A DNA stretch of 64,000 nucleotides from Flavobacterium alvei. Lineage in GTDB: Bacteria; Bacteroidota; Bacteroidia; Flavobacteriales; Flavobacteriaceae. The notes under the pieces were generated by a model. The model saw nothing but the letters and a program-made list of their open reading frames with translations, did not search any database and had not been told where the DNA came from. The stretch spans positions 1 through 64,000 of the forward strand of contig NZ_PQVG01000006.1 of assembly GCF_002920895.1 (NCBI RefSeq). The letters run 5' to 3'. Each line of letters starts with the position of its first letter. Position 1 is the stretch's first letter. Of this stretch, positions 25,481-35,135 are shown one piece after another. Made by a program: the position numbers and the translations under genes.

Positions 25481-25682
25481 CCTCAAAAAGTCTTGCTCCT
25501 AAAAATCAATCCATTATCTCTGGAGAATTATTTTGCAGTTCAAAATAAAAGAATTACTTTTGCACACCTTTTGGTGAATAAGAGTTTCCTTTGGGTAAAA
25601 ACTAATTTATACAAACAACTTCTGTTGTTTTCTAGCACGTTATGAAACTCGAGAAAATGCAGAATACAAATTTTTAATCAGC

Positions 25683-27458
25683 ATGTCTGAACAATTAAAA
25701 TCACAAGAAGAGTTTTTAGCAAATTTTAACTGGCACAACTTTGAAGAAGGTATTGATGCAGTAGATGAGAAAAACTTACAAGAATTCGAAGACCTAGTTT
25801 CAAAAACTTTTATCGCGACAGATCAAGAAGAAGTAGTAGAAGGTATCGTTGTTAGAATTACTGATAGAGACGTTATCGTTGATATCAACGCAAAATCGGA
25901 AGGTGTTATTTCATTGAACGAATTCCGTTACAATCCAGCATTAAAAGTAGGTGACAAAGTAGAAGTATTGATTGACATCCGTGAGGATAAAACAGGTCAA
26001 TTAGTATTATCTCACAGAAAAGCACGTACTATCAAATCATGGGATAGAGTTATTTCGGCTAACGAAACAGGAGAAATCGTTACTGGTTTTGTGAAATGCA
26101 GAACTAAAGGTGGTATGATCGTGGACGTTTTCGGAATTGAAGCTTTCCTTCCAGGTTCTCAAATTGATGTTAAACCAATTAGAGACTACGATGTATATGT
26201 AAATAAAAACATGGAATTCAAAGTGGTAAAAATTAACCACGAATTCAAAAATGTTGTTGTATCTCATAAAGCGCTTATCGAAGCGGATATTGAAGTACAG
26301 AAAAAAGAAATCATCGGAAAATTACAAAAAGGACAAGTATTAGAAGGTGTTGTTAAAAACATTACTTCTTATGGTGTGTTTATTGACCTTGGAGGTGTTG
26401 ATGGATTGATTCACATTACTGACCTTTCTTGGTCAAGAATCAACCACCCATCTGAAGTTCTTGAATTAGACCAAGTTCTTAACGTGGTTATCCTTGATTT
26501 TGATGACGAGAAAACAAGAATCCAATTAGGATTGAAACAATTGAATGCTCATCCTTGGGATGCTCTTGATGCTAACTTGACTGTTGGTGACAAAGTAAAA
26601 GGTAAAGTAGTTGTAATCGCTGATTACGGTGCATTTATCGAAGTAGCTGAAGGTGTTGAAGGTTTGATCCACGTTTCTGAAATGTCTTGGTCAACTCATT
26701 TACGTTCTGCTCAAGATTTCGTAAAAGTAGGTGATGTTGTTGAAGCTGTTATCCTTACTTTGGATAGAGATGATCGTAAAATGTCATTGGGTATCAAACA
26801 ATTGACTCAAGATCCTTGGACTGATATTACTTCTAAATACCCAGTAGGTTCTAAACACACAGGTATCGTTAGAAACTTTACAAACTTTGGAATTTTCGTA
26901 GAATTAGAAGAAGGAATCGACGGATTGATTTACATCTCTGACCTTTCTTGGACTAAGAAAATCAAACACCCATCTGAATTTGTAAATGTTGGTGAAAAAT
27001 TAGAAGTAGTAGTATTAGAATTAGATGTTGAAGGACGTAAATTATCTTTAGGTCACAAACAAACTACTGCTAATCCTTGGGATCAATACGAAGATTCATT
27101 CGCAGTTGGAACTATCCACTCAGGTGAAATTTCTGAAATTGTTGACAAAGGAGCTACTGTAGAATTTGGTGATGATATCGTTGCTTTCATTCCTACACGT
27201 CACCTTGAAAAAGAAGACGGTAAGAAATTGAAAAAAGGCGATACTGCTGATTTCAAAGTAATCGAATTCAACAAAGAATTCAAAAGAGTAGTTGCTTCTC
27301 ACACTGCTATCTTCCGTGAAGAAGAAGAAAAAGCGGTGAAAGCTGTTGAAGCTGCTGCTGCCTCTAATACAAATGCACCAGCTGCAACTCTTGGAGACAA
27401 CAATGATATCCTTGCAGGTCTTAAAGCCCAAATGGAAAAAAACGAAAAAAAGAAATAA
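25683..27458 (+). CDS. rpsA: 30S ribosomal protein S1
   Basis: A 591-residue protein with six S1 RNA-binding repeats. Their starts can be recognised by VVEGIVVRITDRDVIVDI, GEIVTGFVKCRTKGGMIVDV, GQVLEGVVKNITSYGVFIDL, GDKVKGKVVVIADYGAFIEV, GSKHTGIVRNFTNFGIFVEL and GTIHSGEISEIVDKGATVEF. Repeats 3-5 have the strongest S1 consensus (LIHITDLSW type endings). The tail is Ala/Lys-rich. It helps bring mRNA to the 30S subunit, which matters in Bacteroidota that use few Shine-Dalgarno sites. Followed by a strong terminator. Confidence 0.97.
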   Translation: MSEQLKSQEEFLANFNWHNFEEGIDAVDEKNLQEFEDLVSKTFIATDQEEVVEGIVVRITDRDVIVDINAKSEGVISLNEFRYNPALKVGDKVEVLIDIREDKTGQLVLSHRKARTIKSWDRVISANETGEIVTGFVKCRTKGGMIVDVFGIEAFLPGSQIDVKPIRDYDVYVNKNMEFKVVKINHEFKNVVVSHKALIEADIEVQKKEIIGKLQKGQVLEGVVKNITSYGVFIDLGGVDGLIHITDLSWSRINHPSEVLELDQVLNVVILDFDDEKTRIQLGLKQLNAHPWDALDANLTVGDKVKGKVVVIADYGAFIEVAEGVEGLIHVSEMSWSTHLRSAQDFVKVGDVVEAVILTLDRDDRKMSLGIKQLTQDPWTDITSKYPVGSKHTGIVRNFTNFGIFVELEEGIDGLIYISDLSWTKKIKHPSEFVNVGEKLEVVVLELDVEGRKLSLGHKQTTANPWDQYEDSFAVGTIHSGEISEIVDKGATVEFGDDIVAFIPTRHLEKEDGKKLKKGDTADFKVIEFNKEFKRVVASHTAIFREEEEKAVKAVEAAAASNTNAPAATLGDNNDILAGLKAQMEKNEKKK

Positions 27459-27480
27459 TCTTTTAATCGTTTGAATATAG

Positions 27481-27510
27481 AAAGTCCCGAGCAATCGGGA
27501 CTTTTTTTTT
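27481..27510 (+). terminator. Rho-independent terminator of rpsA
   Basis: AAAGTCCCGA, GCAA, TCGGGACTTT followed by a long T-run, 23 bases after the rpsA stop. Confidence 0.92.
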
Positions 27511-27581
27511 ACCGCAGATTTGCAGATTTTACGAATTATGCTTCGTAAGTTCGCTGCGCTCGGGTGAAATATTTTATTTCT

Positions 27582-28358
27582 TTAGTTTCCTATTAATGTA
27601 TTTATTGTGTTGGGTAAAGTGAATAGTACTATGTTTGGAGTAATTTTAGGCAAACATTCCATAGCTACAGCAGCTCTATATTGATCTTCAATATTTAAAC
27701 TAAACACTTTCCAATTTTCAGTAGTTTTTAGTAAAGTAGTATCTATAATATGTTGACCATCTAAACAAGGAATGTATTTAAAATCTTCATCAATCCCTTT
27801 TCCTAAAGCTTTTACAAAGGCTTCTTTTCGAGTCCATGAGGTGTAAAAAGCATGTTTTCTATTAGCCGCATTTTGTATGGATAAAATTTCGTTTTCGTTA
27901 AAAATATCTGGAAGGATATCATTGAAGTTAAAATCCTCAGACATAAATTCAACATCTATTCCAACTTTTTTGCGAGAAACAGCAATAATTGCATAGTCTT
28001 CAGAATGTGAAATGTTGAAATGCAACCAGGGGTGAGAGGCTAAATAGGGTTTTTTATTGGAATGATAATCAAAGCAAATATTTTTGACATCCAATTTTGT
28101 GTAAGCTGCTAAAATTAATTTTAAAATAGACCTGTAAATAATAAATCGGTTGCCATCTATTTCCTTATGAAAACGTTCTGCTCTGTTAATTTCAGTAGAA
28201 TTAAGAAAATTAGCCAAATCAGATTTCAAGTTGATGAAACTGGGTAAATAAATTGTGTAAATGATTACATCATTACTATTTAATGAATATTCTTTTTTAG
28301 GTATAAATTCAATTTGTTTTAGATTTGAATTAGAAATAAAGAGTTTAGCTGTTTGCAT
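27582..28358 (-). CDS. Sfp-type 4-prime-phosphopantetheinyl transferase
   Basis: A 258-residue PPTase of the Sfp class. Motifs are KPYLASHPWLHFNISHSEDY (about 95-114), VGIDVEFMSEDF (Mg2+-binding Asp/Glu) and SWTRKEAFVKALGKGI (about 165-180). It moves the phosphopantetheine arm from CoA onto carrier domains, here presumably the five T/ACP domains of the same operon. Its start overlaps the end of the preceding NRPS gene by 14 bases, so it is the last, translationally coupled gene of the 18-kb operon. Length is a little over the Sfp norm. Confidence 0.95.
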   Translation of the reverse strand: MQTAKLFISNSNLKQIEFIPKKEYSLNSNDVIIYTIYLPSFINLKSDLANFLNSTEINRAERFHKEIDGNRFIIYRSILKLILAAYTKLDVKNICFDYHSNKKPYLASHPWLHFNISHSEDYAIIAVSRKKVGIDVEFMSEDFNFNDILPDIFNENEILSIQNAANRKHAFYTSWTRKEAFVKALGKGIDEDFKYIPCLDGQHIIDTTLLKTTENWKVFSLNIEDQYRAAVAMECLPKITPNIVLFTLPNTINTLIGN

Positions 28359-30972
28359 GTCTTTTATCTAAAATTTCTTGAAATATTTTTGCTAAATTTT
28401 TGTCGTGAGGGCTTTCTCTAATATCAAAATTATCTCCTGGAATATTATGAATATTCACTCCCATTAATGCCGCTTTTTTCCATCCTAAATGAATGGGTGC
28501 TAATCCGTATTCTGGATGATCTTTTGATCGTATTAAATCTACTTTTAATTTTTGAGGTTTTAAGTGATATTTGTTTAAAATTTCCATTATTAAACCTACT
28601 GCTTTTGTAAATTGTTCATGAGCAAGAATTTCTTGTTCTGTCAATTGAATGTTCTGATCAAAATGTTTTTTTTGTAAATATTCTTTTTTTGAATTAAAAC
28701 GCTTCATAAAACCTTTCCAACTTGTAAGCATTTCCATTAAATAAATCAATCTTCTCCTTGTTTTTGCATAATATTTAACTAGTTTTTTTTGCTTTTGTGT
28801 TTTGTAATAATAAGAAGAATCGGCATAAGAGTCTAGCAATGCTAGCATACTAACATCTTTTCCTTTTGCTTTTAATTGACGGCTCATTTCAAAAGCAACG
28901 ATACCTCCAACACAAAAACCAGCCAAAGCATAAGGTCCATTTGGATTTATTTTTTCAATAGCTTCTATGTAATGTGCCGCCATATCTTCGACAGACTCAT
29001 ACCAATCATCAAACCCTTTTGGTCCAACACCTTGAAGTCCATAAAAAGGTTGATCTTCATCAAAGTGTTTACTCATATTGACCAAACATAAGACATCGAG
29101 GCCTCCTCCGTGAAGCATAAAAAGTGGTGGCTTATTTCCGTTAGGTTGTAATGGAACTAAACAATCTGAAAATAATTCTTCACTTGTTTCTACTAGTTTG
29201 GCAAACTTCTCAATAGTAGTATGTTCCAATAAAGTAGATATAGGAATCCGTTTTCCTGTATGTTTTTTTATTTCATACATAATTTTAACTGCCTTAATAG
29301 AATGCCCGCCCAATTCGAAGAAATTACTGAAAATATCAATATTTTCCATATTCAAGCATTCTTTCCATATTGTGGCAACTAACTTTTCTTCTTCTGTGCG
29401 AGGAGCAGTGTATTTTTGTTTGCTTTCAGCATTAGATTTATATTCTAATAATGCTTTACGGTCTATTTTATCATTTGCAGTTGTTGGTATTTTTTCCAAA
29501 ATATAAAATACATTTGGAATCATATAAACGGGTAAATGTGAGGTCAATTCCTTTCTCCATAACTGAATAGATTCGTGTTCATTAGTTACTTGACCATCTA
29601 GTGAAATAAACGCAATGAGAATATCTTTTTCAGCTAGTACTACAGCCGTTTTAATACCGTCAATAGACATTAAACTATGTTCTATTTCACCAATTTCAAT
29701 ACGATAACCTCTTACTTTAACTTGATGGTCGATACGTCCAAGACATTGAACCTGACCATTAGGCAGCAATTTTCCTAAATCACCCGAAAGGTACATTTTT
29801 CCATTTGATTCACTTTCGAATGGGTTTGGAATAAAGCGATCATTAGTAAGATCAGGACGATTTAAATAGCCTAAAGACACTCCATCGCCAGCAATAACTA
29901 TTTCGCCTATTTCTCCTTGATTTACAGGGTTTCTATTGGTGTCTAATAAATAAACAATGGTGTTGGCAATGGGTTTTCCAATAGTTATTGGGTCATCATT
30001 TATTGAAATTTGAGTAAGAAAAGAGCAGACAGTAGTTTCTGTTGGTCCATAAATGTTCCATAATTCATTACATCTAGATAATAATTTATGAGCCAAAGCC
30101 ATTGGTACAGATTCACCACCAATTAATATTTTTATATTTAGTGGTTTTTCCCAGCCTGAATCTAGTAAAATTTGCCATATACTTGGAGTTCCCCAAATGA
30201 CTGTAATTTTATCTGTAATCGCTTTTTCAAGTAAAAGTTGTCCATCTAATCGGGTGTCTTCATCAACAATTACAACGCAAGCTCCAAAAAGTAATGGAAG
30301 GTAAATTTCCATCACCATAGCATCAAATGAGATGGTTGTAAGTGCAAATATTTTATCCGTTTGATTAATTCCAGGGGCTTCAGCCATAGAATAAACAAGG
30401 TTAATTACATTGCAATGAGCTACTTGAACTCCTTTAGGCTTACCTGTAGATCCAGAGGTGTAAATTATATAGGCAGGAGATTCTGTTGGAGTTTTAAAGC
30501 TTAAAGATTCGGTAGGTTGATTTTCTATAGCACTTAAAATATCAGCAATAGAAAGAAAAATCACTTTATCTGAAGTGGCCTTTTTTGAGTTTTGACCTAT
30601 ATAAAAAGTAGCATCGGCATCTTCAATCATTAAATCTAATCTTGCATCAGGATACATTGTATCTATAGGAACATAAGATGCACCACATTGCAAAACAGCA
30701 AAAAGAGATGCTATTAATTCGGGAGATCTATCTAACGAAACAGCAACAATTTGTCCTGGTCTCAAACCTTGAGACCAAAGATAATTTGCCATTTGATTAA
30801 TTTTTTTTTCTAATCCGCTATATGTAAGCTTCTTACCGTTAAATTCAATTGCTATTGCATTAGGAAGCATTTCAGCTTGCAATGCAAAAAGTTCATGTAA
30901 TGTACTCTTCGGATACATCATTTTTGCTCCACAAATTTCGTTCTTTGAACTATTTTTGTTGTTTTTCCCCAT
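28345..30972 (-). CDS. NRPS A-T-TE protein with altered thioesterase triad
   Basis: An 875-residue, condensation-less NRPS. The adenylation domain has YTSGSTGKPKG at about 173-183, YGPTETTV, and NDKIDRKAL at the end. The T domain serine lies in FFELGGHSIKAV (about residue 557). A thioesterase domain occupies about 605-870. The A-domain code read against GrsA numbering is DAMWIGIVCK, identical to that of the hybrid PKS protein, and the two A domains look like recent paralogues. In the TE, the nucleophile motif reads GFCVGG (Cys687). The family catalytic His position reads GDN (Asn848), where sister proteins have GNH. With no C domain it must pass its amino acid in trans, or act on it alone. 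Downstream it overlaps the PPTase gene. Confidence 0.95.
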   Translation of the reverse strand: MGKNNKNSSKNEICGAKMMYPKSTLHELFALQAEMLPNAIAIEFNGKKLTYSGLEKKINQMANYLWSQGLRPGQIVAVSLDRSPELIASLFAVLQCGASYVPIDTMYPDARLDLMIEDADATFYIGQNSKKATSDKVIFLSIADILSAIENQPTESLSFKTPTESPAYIIYTSGSTGKPKGVQVAHCNVINLVYSMAEAPGINQTDKIFALTTISFDAMVMEIYLPLLFGACVVIVDEDTRLDGQLLLEKAITDKITVIWGTPSIWQILLDSGWEKPLNIKILIGGESVPMALAHKLLSRCNELWNIYGPTETTVCSFLTQISINDDPITIGKPIANTIVYLLDTNRNPVNQGEIGEIVIAGDGVSLGYLNRPDLTNDRFIPNPFESESNGKMYLSGDLGKLLPNGQVQCLGRIDHQVKVRGYRIEIGEIEHSLMSIDGIKTAVVLAEKDILIAFISLDGQVTNEHESIQLWRKELTSHLPVYMIPNVFYILEKIPTTANDKIDRKALLEYKSNAESKQKYTAPRTEEEKLVATIWKECLNMENIDIFSNFFELGGHSIKAVKIMYEIKKHTGKRIPISTLLEHTTIEKFAKLVETSEELFSDCLVPLQPNGNKPPLFMLHGGGLDVLCLVNMSKHFDEDQPFYGLQGVGPKGFDDWYESVEDMAAHYIEAIEKINPNGPYALAGFCVGGIVAFEMSRQLKAKGKDVSMLALLDSYADSSYYYKTQKQKKLVKYYAKTRRRLIYLMEMLTSWKGFMKRFNSKKEYLQKKHFDQNIQLTEQEILAHEQFTKAVGLIMEILNKYHLKPQKLKVDLIRSKDHPEYGLAPIHLGWKKAALMGVNIHNIPGDNFDIRESPHDKNLAKIFQEILDKRHANS

Positions 30973-31092
30973 TCTAATTAGTTTAAAGTTAAAAACTTCA
31001 AGTTTTATTCATTCTTTACAAATGTCTTTAACTACTATTATAAACATCTACTTTTTAACTCTAGCAATTTGAATCTTTTTTTCTTTATTAAA

Positions 31093-34000
31093 TCAGCTAT
31101 TTATATGTCTTTTATCTAAAATTTTCTGAAGCATTTGTGCTAATATTTTGTCATTTGGTGGGGCAACAATACTAAGATGATTACCTGATATGTTATGAGT
31201 ATTTACTCCTTTTAGAGCTACTTTTTTCCATCCCAAATATTTTGGGTCTATTTTGTGGTTTTCATCCTCTTCTGCTCTAAATAATTCAACTTCCAAATCT
31301 TGAGGAATAAGATGGTATCGATTAACAATTTTATCAACCATACTATTAGCTTCAATAAATTGTTCAAGTGCTAGTGCTTCTTGTTCAGAAATAGTGTCTT
31401 TTATACCAAAATATTCTTTTAGTATATAGTCTTTTTTCAAGTTTAAATGCAATTTTAATAATTTCCAACTCGTGAGCATTTCTTTTGAAAAATCGAACCA
31501 TTTTCGAGTGCGATCATAAAATCTTGCCAGTTTCTTTTTAGAACTTGAAGCATAATAATAGGATGAATCAACATGAGTGTCTAATAATCCAATAAAGCTT
31601 ACCGTTTTTCCTTGTTCCTTCAATTGACGAGCCATTTCAAAAGCAACAATACCCCCAAACGAAAAACCAGCTAAAGCATAAGGACCATTCGGGTTAATTT
31701 TTAGAATTGAATCTATATAGGTTTTCGCCATAGCTTCGATAGATTCAAACCAGTTATCATAGCCATTTGGGCCAACTCCTTGAATAGCATAAACGGGTTG
31801 ATCTTCATCAAAATGTTGAATGATGTGAGAAAAATTTAAAATATTGAGTCCAGCTCCATGAACTATAAAAAGAGGTGGTTTATATCCGTTTGGTTTTACG
31901 GGAACTAAATGGTCAAATGGAATTTCGTTTTCTGTTGTTAATAATTTAGCAAATTTTTCAATAGTTGAATGTTGAAATAATGCAGAAAGAGGAATTCGAA
32001 TACCAGTCTTTTTTTCAATTTTAATCATAACGTTTACGGCCATGATTGAATGCCCACCCATTTCAAAAAAGTTGCTAAAAATATCAATACGTTCTTTTTT
32101 TAGAATTTCTTGCCATATTTCGGCCACTAACTTTTCTTCTGCTGTACGAGGTTCTGTGTAATCTTCTTCACTATCAGGATTGGATTCATATTCTAATAAA
32201 GCTTTACGATCTACTTTGTCGTTTAGCGTTCTCGGCATTTTGTCTAAAATATGAAAAACATGAGGAACCATAAAAGTCGGTAATTGCGAAGCTAGTTCTG
32301 TTCTCCATAATCGAATTTCATCTAGCTCTGAAGTGAACTCATAATCGACTACAATAAAAGCCACAAGAATATCATTTTTAGCTAAAACAATTGCCGATTT
32401 AACCCCTTCAATTGATGTTAAAACATGTTCTATTTCGCCAATTTCAATTCGATGACCTCTTACTTTAACTTGATGGTCGATTCGCCCAAGACACATAACC
32501 TCATTGCTTGGAAGTAGTTTTCCAATATCACCAGAAAGATACATAATAGCATCTTCTTTGTCCGAAAAGATATTAGGAATATATTTTGCTGCAGTCAATT
32601 CGGGTCTTCCCAAATAGCCTTTACCAACACCATCTCCACCAATGGCAATTTCGCCAATAGCATTTGGCGGCAATAAATTCATTTGTTCATCGACAATATA
32701 ATATTGCATATTAGCAATTGGACCTCCAACAGAAATTATTGTTTCTTCATCTTTTATATGTTTACATGAAGAAAAAATAGTGACTTCGGTTGGTCCATAT
32801 AAAGTCCATAGTTCTTCGCTTCTTTGAATCAATTCCTTAGCTAATTTAGCAGGTAGGGGTTCGCCACAACACCATATTTTTATCGGTAATTTTTTTGACC
32901 ATCCCGAATCTAATAGCATTTGATAAGTAGTTGGTGTAGCTACAACTAAGGAGATTTTTTCTTTTTCAAGCATCTCATTAAATAGTCTGCCATCACTTGG
33001 TGTATTATGATCAGGTATTACTAAAACAGCTCCTTTAAATAGAGGGAAAAATAATTCGAAACTAGCAATATCAAAGGAAATGGTCGAAATAAAAGGGACT
33101 CTGTCTGTTTCTTTTATACCTGGTTCAATTTCTAAAGAATAAAATAAATTAACTACATTTCTATTGGTTATTTTAGCCCCTTTTGGTTTGCCTGTTGATC
33201 CTGAAGTATATAAAAGATACAATACATTTTCGGGATCTACATACCTTTCTAGTTTTGTTGATGGGTATTGATTTAATGATTGCATAGCATCATCTATCAA
33301 AATAGTATTCGAAGATTTTGGTAATGATAAAGACAAAGCTTTGCTAGTTAGCAAAAATTTAGCTTCAGAATCTTCCATCATATATTCTATTCTCTTAGTT
33401 GGATATTCGTGATCTAATGGGAGATAGGCTGCCCCACATTGGATAATGGCTAAAATGGAATATACTAATTCTGGACTTCGCGGATAAGAAACAGCAATGT
33501 AATCGCCAGATTGAACGCCTTGTGCTTCTAGATAATGCGCAAACTGATTGACTTTAGTATGTAAATCTTGATAGGATATTTTAGTATTGTTATATTCAAT
33601 AGCAATATTATTAGGCGTAATTTCGGCTTGTTTGTTTAAGACTTCTGATAATGAAACATATGGATAAGGAGTTATGGTGTCATTTAGAGTGGCGTAAGCT
33701 GCTAAAAAATCTTCATTTATAATATCTGTTATTGGGCTGTTTTGTTTTGATATTAATTTATTTAGGGTTTGTTCAAATGATATCATCATTTGATTTATAG
33801 TTTCTTCTTTGAATAATCTAGTATTATAAGAACATTGAAAAGTGGGATGGTTTTTAGACATACAAATATGCAACTGAATTTCAAAAGACGCATATTTTCT
33901 AGGGTTAATTTTAAATTCATAAGTAAGACCAATAAATGAAAACTCACTTTCTATATTGCTATTTAAATCAACTGTTAGAGTAACAGGAACCATAGGAACC

Positions 34001-35091
34001 CTTGATGGATCACGAGCTATTGCCAATTTTTGAAGAAGTTGTCCAAAACTAACTTGATGATATGAATAAGCTTCTAATACCTCTGTATTTCTTTGTTTTA
34101 AGTATTCTAAAAAACTATTTTTTGTGTTTATATTACTTCGTAATGGAAGAAGGTTTGCACAATCTCCAATCATATGTTTCATATTGTATCTTCGATTTCC
34201 TGAAATTGGAAACCCTACCACTAAATCATTTTGACCAGTGAATTTACATAAATACAGCTCGAAAGCTGCAAGTAAAGTCGTTGCTAAACTACAACCAGCA
34301 CTTTTTCCAAGTTGTTTTAGAGAATTAATAAGTTTAATGTCAATTGGAAAATCAAGGCGTTGGCTATTGTAAGTTCGTAAAGGAGGTCTTGAAAAATCTA
34401 TTGGTAATTCAATTTCAGGAACAGATTCTTTGTAAATAGAAAGCCAATAGTCTTCTATTTGTTTGTATTCACTATTTTCTGTAAGCGAATTTACTTTTTT
34501 GGCATATTCACTAAAGCGTTCAGGATTTGTTAATTCAGGTACTGTATTTTCAATAAATGCTGAATATAGTTTGCTAAGGTCTTCTAAAATGATGTTAATG
34601 CTTAAACCATCTCCAATAATATGATGGTGGGTTATCACTAGTATATGCTCTGAATCATCAATTTTAATTAATTTGACTTTAAACAAAGGGCCTTTAACAA
34701 GGTCAAATAGGGCATTAACTTCTTCATCAATTATAAAGTCTAAGGCTTGTTCTTTTTCATTTACTGGAAGTTGACAAATGTCATTTCGAGATATTTCAAT
34801 AGTAAGTTCCTTATATATGTTCATAAACATTCCATCAGAACAAAATGTTGCTCTCAAACATTCGTGACGATGTACTAATGTATTCAATGCATGTTCAAGC
34901 GCTTCTAGGACTAATTCACCATTGAATTTAATAGAATAAGATAGATTATAGGCTTTATTTGCATCACTGCTTCCTATTAAACAGTCTGTCCATATTTCTA
35001 ATTGTGTATTTGTAATAGATATAACACTCTCTATTTCTGGAGAAAGTAAATCGAATTTAGTTTTATTGGGGGCGTTCGATTGGTCTTTCAT
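31093..35091 (-). CDS. NRPS module C-A-T-TE (second copy)
   Basis: A 1332-residue single-module NRPS. The condensation domain has the catalytic HHHIIGDG at about 155-162. The A domain has YTSGSTGKPKG near 630, the GrsA-type code reads approximately DIFVCGLIFK, and it ends LNDKVDRKAL. The T domain serine is in GGHSIMAV (about 1015). The TE has intact Ser (GFSFGG, about 1145) and His (GNHL, about 1304). Architecture and much of the sequence duplicate the preceding gene. The A-domain code shares D, I, G, L, I and K with glycine codes but differs elsewhere, so the substrate is open. Gap to the upstream NRPS is 44 bases and to the downstream one 120 bases. Confidence 0.95.
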   Translation of the reverse strand: MKDQSNAPNKTKFDLLSPEIESVISITNTQLEIWTDCLIGSSDANKAYNLSYSIKFNGELVLEALEHALNTLVHRHECLRATFCSDGMFMNIYKELTIEISRNDICQLPVNEKEQALDFIIDEEVNALFDLVKGPLFKVKLIKIDDSEHILVITHHHIIGDGLSINIILEDLSKLYSAFIENTVPELTNPERFSEYAKKVNSLTENSEYKQIEDYWLSIYKESVPEIELPIDFSRPPLRTYNSQRLDFPIDIKLINSLKQLGKSAGCSLATTLLAAFELYLCKFTGQNDLVVGFPISGNRRYNMKHMIGDCANLLPLRSNINTKNSFLEYLKQRNTEVLEAYSYHQVSFGQLLQKLAIARDPSRVPMVPVTLTVDLNSNIESEFSFIGLTYEFKINPRKYASFEIQLHICMSKNHPTFQCSYNTRLFKEETINQMMISFEQTLNKLISKQNSPITDIINEDFLAAYATLNDTITPYPYVSLSEVLNKQAEITPNNIAIEYNNTKISYQDLHTKVNQFAHYLEAQGVQSGDYIAVSYPRSPELVYSILAIIQCGAAYLPLDHEYPTKRIEYMMEDSEAKFLLTSKALSLSLPKSSNTILIDDAMQSLNQYPSTKLERYVDPENVLYLLYTSGSTGKPKGAKITNRNVVNLFYSLEIEPGIKETDRVPFISTISFDIASFELFFPLFKGAVLVIPDHNTPSDGRLFNEMLEKEKISLVVATPTTYQMLLDSGWSKKLPIKIWCCGEPLPAKLAKELIQRSEELWTLYGPTEVTIFSSCKHIKDEETIISVGGPIANMQYYIVDEQMNLLPPNAIGEIAIGGDGVGKGYLGRPELTAAKYIPNIFSDKEDAIMYLSGDIGKLLPSNEVMCLGRIDHQVKVRGHRIEIGEIEHVLTSIEGVKSAIVLAKNDILVAFIVVDYEFTSELDEIRLWRTELASQLPTFMVPHVFHILDKMPRTLNDKVDRKALLEYESNPDSEEDYTEPRTAEEKLVAEIWQEILKKERIDIFSNFFEMGGHSIMAVNVMIKIEKKTGIRIPLSALFQHSTIEKFAKLLTTENEIPFDHLVPVKPNGYKPPLFIVHGAGLNILNFSHIIQHFDEDQPVYAIQGVGPNGYDNWFESIEAMAKTYIDSILKINPNGPYALAGFSFGGIVAFEMARQLKEQGKTVSFIGLLDTHVDSSYYYASSSKKKLARFYDRTRKWFDFSKEMLTSWKLLKLHLNLKKDYILKEYFGIKDTISEQEALALEQFIEANSMVDKIVNRYHLIPQDLEVELFRAEEDENHKIDPKYLGWKKVALKGVNTHNISGNHLSIVAPPNDKILAQMLQKILDKRHINS

Positions 35092-35135
35092 TTTATGGGT
35101 AGATTTTTTTTTTATTTTTAATTTTGTTTGAACTA

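Noticed and set aside
28345..30972. Atromentin/ralfuranone-type A-T-TE enzyme joining aryl pyruvates
   Set aside because: Those A domains lack the amino-acid-binding Asp; here it is present, and the TE residues are changed.
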